Of a stretch of 15,173 nucleotides of DNA, positions 8,719 through 15,173 are shown piece after piece (within the stretch, counting starts at the first letter, position 1; the number at the start of each line of letters is the position of its first letter). Source of the stretch: Bacteroidales bacterium (GTDB lineage Bacteria > Bacteroidota > Bacteroidia > Bacteroidales > PUMT01); NCBI GenBank assembly GCA_007119075.1, contig SKQJ01000075.1, forward strand, positions 1 to 15,173, given 5' to 3'. Made by a program: the position numbers and the translations under genes. The notes under the pieces are model-generated. The model saw only the letters and a list, made by a program, of their open reading frames with translations. It was not told the origin of the DNA and made no database searches.

Positions 8719-10350
8719 ATGAGAATGAAAATATCAATTCTATCGCTTCTTGTCTTTGCCATTGCAATCTTTATTTCAGGGTGCCAGGAAGACTTTCTGG
8801 AATTGGACAATCCCAACCGGGTTACAGATGTTCAAATTCAGTCACCATCCGGAATGAGGCAGCTGGAAGTGGGTATGTACAGGAGAGTTGCCGATGCCTA
8901 CAATTATTTCTGGCAGCTTTATATGAGTCATCTTCCCGGAGAATACGAGATGAAGGAGACTACCGGAGAAGGTCCTTATCATCAACAGGTCTGGAATCTG
9001 AATATGGCGCCGACCAATCCTTTTAACGGGTGGCTTTACAGTGATTACTACGGATCTCTGGCAATAGCCAACCGGGTCATTGAATACATGGAATCCGGGG
9101 CCGGAACGGTCAGGGATCTTCCTGAAAGGGAATTCGATCTGATCCTGGGAGGAGCCTATTTTATGCGCGCATTCAACCACTTTTACCTTCTCCATTCATG
9201 GGGCAGGCCCTTTGACGATGATGACCGGTATGGCATCATATTGCACACCTCCATAGTATCTGAACGGGCCCATTTTGAAAAATCCAGGTCCAGGCCTTCT
9301 GAAGTGTATGCCCGGATAGAAGAAGACCTCAAAGCTGCAGAAGAGATATTGCTGCTTTCATCCCAGCTGACTCCGGATGAACTGGGAAGACCTGCCCGCG
9401 GAGCGGCAACAGCTTTTCTGGGGAAAGTCTATGTTTTTCAAAAAAGATGGGACGAAGCTGTTACTAAGTTCGGCCAGTTCATCGATGAAAACCCTGATAA
9501 ATACCTGTTGCCCTATTATGGAGATAATTTTCACGGAGAGTACGAGAACGGGCCCGAATCCGTATACGAGATACAGTTCGCCGATCTTACTGCAACCAAC
9601 CGGTGGCAGGGCGGGGGGAGCGGCAACCATTACCAGATATATACCGGCGGGCATGGCATGGGACGTGATAATTTCGGGGTGAACCCGGCTCTGATGAGAA
9701 GGGAGGATGATGAGGATGCGATTCCCGGTGACATAAGGAATTTTGATGTGAGGGATATCCGTTTTTCGGAGACGGTATACTCCGCCGGACCAACACGCAC
9801 ATATGTGTTCCATGGTGATACCATACAGATAAGAGATACTTTGTTCTTTTTGAACCCTCCGGTGCGCGTAAGGAGAAGCGCCAAGCATACATACACGCCA
9901 AAAAAATATATCAGCAACAAAAGAAGCGCCTCTAATGCCGGAGGAATGGCTACTGATGTATCATACGAAAACCAGGTAGTTATGAGAGTTGCCGAAGTGT
10001 ACATGCTATATGCAGAAGCGCTTGCTAACAAGGGTGACATAGCCGGGGCCAGCAACTGGCTTAATAAAGTCATCCGGAGGGCGAGGGGGTATCGTGTCGA
10101 TGAATCAACGCCTTATGATTACACGGGAAATAATTTTGAGGAGTTTATGGAATTGCTCATGGAAGAAAAAAGAAAGGAGTTTATCGGTGAGCAGATCCGC
10201 TGGTATGATGTGATAAGATGGGATATCGCGGAAAGTGAGATTGCAAGGGTGCCTGACAGGGTTGCATGGGTTGACCGCGCAGCCTGTTTTCCGATCCCAC
10301 TGCGTGAAATATCCAATAATCCCAACATGGTACAGAATCCAGGGTATTAA
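8719..10350 (+). CDS. SusD/RagB family outer-membrane glycan-binding lipoprotein
   Basis: 543 residues, the usual SusD length. It caps the SusC barrel at the cell surface and captures oligosaccharides. The signal peptide ends in the lipobox ISGC with lipidation expected at C22, followed by the acidic stretch QEDFLELD that suits surface export. The N-terminal SusD domain contains AYFMRAFNHFYLLHSWG (146-162). A TPR-like helix pair is at 226-247 (RGAATAFLGKVYVFQKRWDEA) and another in the RagB/SusD C-terminal domain at 423-440 (AEVYMLYAEALANKGD). The closing signature EEKRKEFIGEQIRWYDVIRW (482-501) and FPIPLREISNNPNMVQNPGY at the C-terminus is typical. It starts 12 bases after SusC. The start at 8719 is preferred; a second ATG two codons later would give an equally good signal peptide. 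Confidence 0.97.
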   Translation: MRMKISILSLLVFAIAIFISGCQEDFLELDNPNRVTDVQIQSPSGMRQLEVGMYRRVADAYNYFWQLYMSHLPGEYEMKETTGEGPYHQQVWNLNMAPTNPFNGWLYSDYYGSLAIANRVIEYMESGAGTVRDLPEREFDLILGGAYFMRAFNHFYLLHSWGRPFDDDDRYGIILHTSIVSERAHFEKSRSRPSEVYARIEEDLKAAEEILLLSSQLTPDELGRPARGAATAFLGKVYVFQKRWDEAVTKFGQFIDENPDKYLLPYYGDNFHGEYENGPESVYEIQFADLTATNRWQGGGSGNHYQIYTGGHGMGRDNFGVNPALMRREDDEDAIPGDIRNFDVRDIRFSETVYSAGPTRTYVFHGDTIQIRDTLFFLNPPVRVRRSAKHTYTPKKYISNKRSASNAGGMATDVSYENQVVMRVAEVYMLYAEALANKGDIAGASNWLNKVIRRARGYRVDESTPYDYTGNNFEEFMELLMEEKRKEFIGEQIRWYDVIRWDIAESEIARVPDRVAWVDRAACFPIPLREISNNPNMVQNPGY

Positions 10351-10479
10351 TTGATTATGATCAACCCATATACATACGATTCATCTCAATCTGATTTATT
10401 AATTAAAAAGCAAAAAGGAGGTATGTTATTCATTTTCTTTCATGATCAGCCAATTAATGTTTAATTAAATCAATCTATT
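10351..10479 (+). other. SusD to CBM9-like gene spacer with isolated SD-like tract
   Basis: 129 A/T-rich bases. A strong Shine-Dalgarno-like AAAGGAGGT at 10414-10422 directly touches an ATG at 10423, which opens only a 13-codon frame ending at 10464. The spacing is zero and the tract is 57 bases from the real start at 10480, so it serves neither in the ordinary way. No TAnnTTTG box and no solid terminator are seen, only a 5-bp inverted repeat (TTGAT/ATCAA) just after the SusD stop. Read-through from susCD into the next gene is likely. Confidence 0.4.
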
Positions 10480-12486
10480 ATGAAAAGAACATTTATACTA
10501 TTAATTGCAATTATCGCTTCAGTGTCTTTTGGTTTTGCGCAGGAAGACCCTGAACTGAGGCCATCTACCGACCCGGACTTTGAAAGGGCCACAATGACTA
10601 TCCGTCCGATATGGGACTGGGAAGGAGAGATTGTCATAGATGGCAGGGATGATGAGGGTTTCTGGGACCAGATAGAGGCCATGGACCTGGTATTTGATGT
10701 TTCGGATGCCTGGTGGTCTGAGGCCTCTGAACCAATCGACCCGGAAATCAAGGAGTCGGGGGACTATCATCTGACATGGAAGATTACCATGGACGAGGAA
10801 TTCTTTTATATTTTCTGCGATGTTATCGATGATGAGCTTGTTTCAAGAAGCATGGTTACCGGGGAGGATGAATGGCTGAATGATAACATTGAGCTGTTTT
10901 TTCTGTTTGCGGATGAGTCGGTAGTGATGCCCGACTGGGCACTTGGAGAAGCAAGCCAGGTTCGTGTCTTCATAGACACCGATGACCGGACTGCAGATAC
11001 GCTTACTGCCGCTGGCTGGGCCGGTGGCATGATTGACGATCCGTATCAGCCCATGGGTTACATGGCCAGGACTGCAGTTAAAGATGACGGGACAGGTTAC
11101 ACCGTTGAAGCAAGGATACCTCTGGGTCTTATTGTTCCCACCAACGAGGCGGGCGAATTCGGTTACTATGATGATGATGATAACTGGATCCCTATCGTAA
11201 TCAGGGAACTGGAGCCATTTCAATTTGATATCCAGGCTGCCGATCGTGATGATCCTGCAGAGGAAGCAGGCAGGAAATACCTGCACCAGTGGTCGGCCAA
11301 CTGGAACCGCAACTGGGGCTTTACAGAAGGTTATGGCATTGTGACGCCAGGCGATCCCATCGTTACAGAGGATCCCGGCGATCCGGGCGATCCGGGTGAT
11401 CCGGGTGAAATGCCTGAAGAAGCAAGGCCAACAGAAGATCCTAACTGGGCGAGAGCCGAGAAAGTGATTCGCCCGATCTGGGACTGGGAAGGAGAGATCA
11501 TTATAGATGGCAGGGCTGATGAAGATTTCTGGGCCTCCATTGAACCAAACGAACTGGTTTTCGATGTAACACATGCCTGGTGGGCAAACGATGCCGAACC
11601 AATCGACCCTGCAATCAGGGAGTCGGGCGATTACCATGTGACATGGAAAGTAACCATGGACGAGGAATTCTTTTATATATTCTGCGATATTATTGATGAT
11701 GAGCTTGTTCCACGCAGCATGGTTACCGGGGAAGATGAATGGCTGAATGATAACCTGGAACTGTTTTTCCTGTTTGCGGACCGGGAAGTTGTAATGCCTG
11801 ACTGGGCTCTTGGAGAAGCAAGCCAGGTTCGTATCTTCATAGAAACCGATGAGCAGACTGCAGATACACTTACTGCCGCAGGCTGGGCCGGTGGCATGAT
11901 TGACGATCCATATCAGCCCATGGGCTACATGGCCAGGACCGCGATGAAGGATGACGGCACGGGTTATACAGTCGAGGCCAGGATACCATTGGGTCTTATT
12001 ATCCCGACCAATGCGGCAGGTGAATTCGGTTATTTTGATGATGATGATAACTGGGTGGAGATTAACATAAGAGAGCTGGATTATTTTCAGTTTGATATTC
12101 AGACGGCCGATCGCGATGATCCTGCGGACGAAGCAGGCAGGAAATACCTGCACCAGTGGTCTGCCAACTGGAACCGGAACTGGGGCTTTACGGAGGGCTA
12201 TGGTATTCTGACACTCGGTGAGCCTATTCTTACCAGCGTCCGTGAGGTATTCACCAGCAAAATGAAAATTTACCCCAATCCAGCCACCGACCATATTACA
12301 GTGGATAACCTGGAAGGCCGGAACCAGGTGAGGATATTTAACCTGCTTGGGCAGGAAGTTTACAGTATTTCGGCAAACACACCCACAATCGTCATTGATG
12401 TAAATTCGTTCAACAATGGCATTTATTTACTGAGGGTTACAAATGACCAGGGCAGCAGCTATGTTGAAAAATTCATAAAAAGGTAG
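10480..12486 (+). CDS. T9SS-secreted protein with two tandem CBM9-like domains
   Basis: 668 residues. Residues 1-20 form a clear signal peptide (MKRTFILLIA..., cleavage near FGFA/QE). Two CBM9-like (family 9 carbohydrate-binding, DOMON-like fold) domains follow at about 27-294 and 316-583, each opening with IRPIWDWEGE and then I-D-G-x-x-D-E-x-F-W, the usual CBM9 entry, and carrying DEEFFYIFCD, NDN(I/L)ELFFLFAD and VEARIPLGLI. A Gly-Asp-Pro linker (DPG repeats, 298-309) joins them. Residues about 595-668 are a T9SS type A sorting domain (KIYPNPATDHITV, VRIFNLLGQEVY, GIYLLRV). The two domains match without gaps and with about 50 substitutions in 268 positions by hand count. No catalytic domain is present, so a surface glycan-binding protein accompanying SusCD is the best reading; the ligand is unknown. 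Each copy has an acidic DDDDNW stretch that might bind calcium (inference). Confidence 0.88.
   Translation: MKRTFILLIAIIASVSFGFAQEDPELRPSTDPDFERATMTIRPIWDWEGEIVIDGRDDEGFWDQIEAMDLVFDVSDAWWSEASEPIDPEIKESGDYHLTWKITMDEEFFYIFCDVIDDELVSRSMVTGEDEWLNDNIELFFLFADESVVMPDWALGEASQVRVFIDTDDRTADTLTAAGWAGGMIDDPYQPMGYMARTAVKDDGTGYTVEARIPLGLIVPTNEAGEFGYYDDDDNWIPIVIRELEPFQFDIQAADRDDPAEEAGRKYLHQWSANWNRNWGFTEGYGIVTPGDPIVTEDPGDPGDPGDPGEMPEEARPTEDPNWARAEKVIRPIWDWEGEIIIDGRADEDFWASIEPNELVFDVTHAWWANDAEPIDPAIRESGDYHVTWKVTMDEEFFYIFCDIIDDELVPRSMVTGEDEWLNDNLELFFLFADREVVMPDWALGEASQVRIFIETDEQTADTLTAAGWAGGMIDDPYQPMGYMARTAMKDDGTGYTVEARIPLGLIIPTNAAGEFGYFDDDDNWVEINIRELDYFQFDIQTADRDDPADEAGRKYLHQWSANWNRNWGFTEGYGILTLGEPILTSVREVFTSKMKIYPNPATDHITVDNLEGRNQVRIFNLLGQEVYSISANTPTIVIDVNSFNNGIYLLRVTNDQGSSYVEKFIKR
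10558..11361 (+). repeat. Internal coding repeat, copy 1
   Basis: First copy of a duplication with an exact 867-base (289-codon) period inside the CBM9-like gene. It covers residues 27-294. It is aligned with copy 2 through anchors such as the tryptophan-rich opening at 10600 and 11467. Confidence 0.85.
11371..11406 (+). repeat. Four tandem 9-base units encoding the Asp-Pro-Gly linker
   Basis: Four units of GATCCSGGY (where S is C or G and Y is C or T) encode DPG four times between the two CBM9-like domains. The units differ only at synonymous positions, which fits slippage-driven expansion of a flexible linker. Confidence 0.8.
11425..12228 (+). repeat. Internal coding repeat, copy 2
   Basis: Second copy of the 289-codon duplication, covering residues 316-583. 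Many stretches are unchanged in protein, for example LTAAGWAGGMIDDPYQPMGY and RKYLHQWSANWNRNWGFTEG, whereas the opening 15 residues and the regions near residues 345-375 differ most. Confidence 0.85.
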
Positions 12487-12506
12487 GTTTAGGTTAGATT
12501 CATGCG

Positions 12507-12542
12507 AATAAATTAAGCTGCCTTTGGGCAGCTTAATTTATT
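12507..12542. terminator. Perfect 16-bp hairpin, probable rho-independent terminator
   Basis: The arms 12507-12522 and 12527-12542 are exactly complementary around the loop TTTG. The GC-rich top (AGCTGCC/GGCAGCT) and A/T-rich base (AATAAATTA on the left, TAATTTATT on the right) give a U-rich tail on either strand, so it can act in both directions. A further 8-bp pair, AGGTTTAG at 12485-12492 with CTAAACCT at 12543-12550, flanks it with a 14-base bulge on the left. It follows the CBM9-like stop directly and ends 15 bases before the GTG of the next gene. Confidence 0.75.
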
Positions 12543-12557
12543 CTAAACCTTATATAG

Positions 12558-14912
12558 GTGAAAATAATAAAGAACATTTTTATTCCTGTTGCAATTTCGC
12601 TGCTGCTTTTGGGAATTATCGAAATGGCATTGCGAGTGTCCGGTTATGGCAGCCCCTCCGGTTTTTGGGTTGAGCAGGAGACCGGCGGTGAAAAAGTATT
12701 GAGCAACAACATATTCTATACGGAAAGATTTTTTTCTCCCCGGCTTATACGGACTCCCGTTCCTCAGAATATACCCCGGGAACGGAAGGAAAATACAATA
12801 AGAATTGCAATTGCAGGCGAATCGGCGGCCATTGGCGATCCTGATTACTCATTCGGTTTCGGGCGCATAATGAAAATAATGCTTGAAGATAATCATCCGG
12901 ATATTGATTTCGAGATTGTCAATACCTCGGTTACTGCAATCAATTCCCATGTTATCCTGCCCATTGCCAAAGAAACAAATAGAAAATTCAAACCGGATGT
13001 TTTCCTTATTTATATGGGAAACAATGAAGTAATAGGGCCTTATGGACCAAATTCGACTTTTTCCGGTCATTCTTCAAAAAGGGGTTTCATTAAATTCAAT
13101 ATTGCCATTAATTCCACGAAATTGGGAATGCTTGCAAGGAACATTGGATTTTCGATATCAGGAAAACAGCTTCCGGAACAATGGGATGGCATGGAAATGT
13201 TCCTTAATTATAAAGTAGAACATGGTGATCAAAGGATAGAGACCATATATAATAATTTTGGTAAAAATCTAAATGAGATAATCAGGTCTGTTTCCGGAAA
13301 CTCAAAGGTAATTATCAGCACGGTAGCTGTAAATCTTCGTGATTGTTCACCTTTTTACTCTATTCAAACTGCCCCTGACACCGCCTTTAATTATCATAAT
13401 GAACTGGCCCGTTCATTATCGGAAAACGGATTTTTGAAGGGCGCTCTTGATCATCTGGAGAAAGCGCTCCATATAGACAATCACCATGCCGGGGCTCATT
13501 ATGCCCGTGCAGAGATCCTTTACGGCCTCGGCAGGTACGAAGAAGCTTATAAACATTACGTCCGGTCTCTTGATCTGGATGCGCTTAAATTCAGGGCGGA
13601 CAGCAGGATCAATGAAAAGATAAGGGATATTGCCGGTTCGCAAAGATCGGATAATGTTTCCCTTGTTGATATCGCTGAGATAGTGAAGGATTATGCAGTC
13701 AATGGCATTGCCGGTTCAGAATTGTTTCTGGAACATGTCCATTTTACTTTTTTGGGCAATTATATTCTGGCAGATCATTTTGTAAGAAAAATTGAAGAGG
13801 AGCTCGGGCTTCCCGACACAAATGAAAGGGGAGGTTCGCCCGGAGACATCGGGTATTACAAGAAAAGGCTGGCATATACTCCTTATGAGGCCTATAATAT
13901 TTACCGGGAAGTTCTGGGGCGGCTGGATAAAGCACCTTTCAGCAACCAGGATCTGAACGACAGAGACAGGGAAAGGATCCTGGAAATAATTGCCGGGATC
14001 AAACAGGATGTTCCCCGGGAGCAGGCTTATCTGGATGCCCTGCAGCTAAGTCCGGATGACTGGCTTTTAAAGTACAAATATTCGTTGTTCATGATGAGGA
14101 AAGGAGCTTATAGCCAAAGAGTTCTTGAAATGCTTGGAGAGGTAAAACAAGCTGTTCCCCAGAATGCCACTGTCGATTTCAATATGGGCTACTGGTATGA
14201 AAACCATGGCGAATATGAGTCTGCGCTGGACCATTATTTGAAGGCAATTGATATATTCCCGTACTACCGTGATGCAGGCAAAAATGCTTCCGCCCTTTTG
14301 ATGCTGAATAGTCCGTCACAAGCTGACAGATTGCTTGCCAGCTTTAATTTCAGCCCCGCAGAATCAGCTGCAATTTACCTGAAGGCCGGCGAAATTTCTG
14401 CAGGGACGGAAAATGATGCTCACACAGAAGTATTGTTCAGGAAAGGGCATGATGTTGATCCCGGCAATGCAAATATAATGAGTCGGTTAACGACACTTCT
14501 TCTCAGAAAGAATGATTTTCTGGCAGCCATTGACATATTGGAGGAGTATACCAGATCCGGCTCCGGTTGCTATGAATCAGCTTTTAAGCTGGGACTCGCG
14601 TATGAGGGTTTAAAAAACCACGGGAAGGCCCTGGAATATTATATGAAAGCGAAGTTAATCGATTCGACCAGTTATCTGCTGATAAATAAGATTGGGCAGA
14701 TGCATTACCTGACCGAAGAATATTCCAAAGCCATAGACTGTTTCGAGCATTCACTGAAAATAAATCCATTTCAGAAAACAGAGTACGTTTACGCAAATAT
14801 TGCCAGGTCATTAAGTAAACTTGGAGAATCTTCCAGAGCAGCGGCATTTTTTGAAAAAGCTGTTTCGGCTGCCCCGGAAAAGCAAGCACTGATTGAAAGA
14901 TTGAATGATTAA
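12558..14912 (+). CDS. Membrane-anchored SGNH/GDSL-like hydrolase with TPR repeats
   Basis: 784 residues. The GTG start is chosen because it gives a basic start and a transmembrane or signal segment (IFIPVAISLLLLGIIEMAL, 7-25); the next ATG would cut this away. An SGNH-type domain follows: block I IAIAGESAAIG with candidate nucleophile S89, block II-like VNTSVTAINS (121-130), block III YMGNNEVIGPYG with N155/N156, and block V LEHVHFTFLGNY with E392 and H395 as the acid/His pair. Between blocks III and V, residues about 286-342 are TPR-like helices (GALDHLEKALHIDNHHAGAH, YGLGRYEEAYKHYVRSLDLD). A second TPR array fills about 480-780 (for example HGEYESALDHYLKAIDIFP, EEYSKAIDCFEHSLKINP). The likely role is an esterase or acyltransferase on an extracytoplasmic glycan or lipid, with TPRs for partner contact; this is inference. 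It may be a separate unit, since a hairpin lies just upstream, although no promoter box was found in the gap. Confidence 0.82.
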   Translation: MKIIKNIFIPVAISLLLLGIIEMALRVSGYGSPSGFWVEQETGGEKVLSNNIFYTERFFSPRLIRTPVPQNIPRERKENTIRIAIAGESAAIGDPDYSFGFGRIMKIMLEDNHPDIDFEIVNTSVTAINSHVILPIAKETNRKFKPDVFLIYMGNNEVIGPYGPNSTFSGHSSKRGFIKFNIAINSTKLGMLARNIGFSISGKQLPEQWDGMEMFLNYKVEHGDQRIETIYNNFGKNLNEIIRSVSGNSKVIISTVAVNLRDCSPFYSIQTAPDTAFNYHNELARSLSENGFLKGALDHLEKALHIDNHHAGAHYARAEILYGLGRYEEAYKHYVRSLDLDALKFRADSRINEKIRDIAGSQRSDNVSLVDIAEIVKDYAVNGIAGSELFLEHVHFTFLGNYILADHFVRKIEEELGLPDTNERGGSPGDIGYYKKRLAYTPYEAYNIYREVLGRLDKAPFSNQDLNDRDRERILEIIAGIKQDVPREQAYLDALQLSPDDWLLKYKYSLFMMRKGAYSQRVLEMLGEVKQAVPQNATVDFNMGYWYENHGEYESALDHYLKAIDIFPYYRDAGKNASALLMLNSPSQADRLLASFNFSPAESAAIYLKAGEISAGTENDAHTEVLFRKGHDVDPGNANIMSRLTTLLLRKNDFLAAIDILEEYTRSGSGCYESAFKLGLAYEGLKNHGKALEYYMKAKLIDSTSYLLINKIGQMHYLTEEYSKAIDCFEHSLKINPFQKTEYVYANIARSLSKLGESSRAAAFFEKAVSAAPEKQALIERLND

Positions 14913-14987
14913 TCCGGAAAGTAGAAATTATGGTTTGCAGTCCCCTTATCCGATTCGTTAATATAACCGGCTGTTCAGCCTGATTTG

Positions 14988-15131
14988 ATGCAAAAGTTTT
15001 TTTTAAAAATAATAAAAGCCTTTAATCTCGACAGCAGGATCTCGAAAAGCGAATCCCTTCTCTATTATCTGGAGATTCTGATGATTGTATTAATTATCGC
15101 GATCCTTTTTTTCCTCCTCTTTCTGCTTTAA
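14988..15131 (+). CDS. Possible 47-residue single-pass membrane peptide
   Basis: A short frame from ATG 14988 to TAA 15129-15131. The product has a basic amphipathic start (MQKFFLKIIKAFNLDSRISK), then ESLLYYLEI and a long hydrophobic run of about 20 residues ending in FFLLFLL at the C-terminus. This looks like a tail-anchored or single-pass peptide. It lies 75 bases after the SGNH/TPR gene on the same strand. There is no Shine-Dalgarno site, and T-rich DNA alone can produce such a hydrophobic frame, so it is only a candidate. Confidence 0.4.
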   Translation: MQKFFLKIIKAFNLDSRISKSESLLYYLEILMIVLIIAILFFLLFLL

Positions 15132-15173
15132 AGCTCCCTTCTTCAGGACCCACCCCAGGGCAGATAATTCTTA

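Noticed and set aside
10843..12294. Long open frame (483 codons) on the minus strand opposite the CBM9-like gene
   Set aside because: It mirrors both halves of the plus-strand duplication, has no signal peptide or recognisable domain, and is explained by codon bias of the real gene.
14969..14980. GGCT-GTTC-AGCC hairpin after the SGNH/TPR gene as a terminator
   Set aside because: The stem is only 4 bp and no T-tract follows directly.
15132..15173. C-terminus of a minus-strand gene entering from the right edge
   Set aside because: Minus-strand frames are open at the edge, but 42 bases are too few to choose a frame or see a motif.

Overview
The window looks like part of a carbohydrate-utilisation locus from a Bacteroidota member (environmental rather than a classic gut Bacteroides is my inference). 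The grounds are a SusC/SusD outer-membrane pair, three proteins ending in type IX secretion (T9SS) type A sorting domains, starts without usable Shine-Dalgarno sites, and TAnnTTTG-type -7 promoter elements. No phage, IS, tRNA, rRNA or CRISPR signal is visible.

Layout. At the left edge is the last 65 codons of a plus-strand T9SS cargo gene (2-199). It converges on a minus-strand pair read right to left: a GH28-like parallel beta-helix protein (5187-3922), then a 1.2-kilo-residue secreted mosaic with a beta-propeller-like half, Ig-like repeats, a DUF1349/ConA-like domain and a T9SS tail (3877-254). A 366-bp divergent intergenic region (5188-5553) carries one TAnnTTTG element facing each way and an imperfect palindrome. 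Plus-strand genes follow: SusC-like (5554-8706), SusD-like lipoprotein (8719-10350), a secreted protein with two nearly identical CBM9-like domains and a T9SS tail (10480-12486), a strong hairpin (12507-12542), a membrane-anchored SGNH-hydrolase/TPR protein (12558-14912), and a possible 47-residue membrane peptide (14988-15131).

How it may work together (inference). The GH28-like protein would cut a polysaccharide, perhaps pectic, outside the outer membrane. The T9SS-exported propeller/Ig and CBM9-like proteins would bind glycan at the cell surface. SusD would capture oligosaccharides and SusC would import them using TonB energy. The SGNH/TPR protein could be an esterase or acyltransferase acting on glycan, or could be a separate transcription unit, since a terminator-like hairpin precedes it. 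No HTCS, ECF sigma/anti-sigma or AraC regulator lies in the window, and there is only one recognisable glycan-cleaving enzyme. The locus is therefore incomplete here and its substrate cannot be fixed from sequence alone.

The points most worth a second look are the GH28-like protein that keeps the catalytic Asp triad and His but lacks the RIK motif, the tandem CBM9-like duplication, the TPR block inserted inside the SGNH domain, and the palindrome between the divergent promoters.
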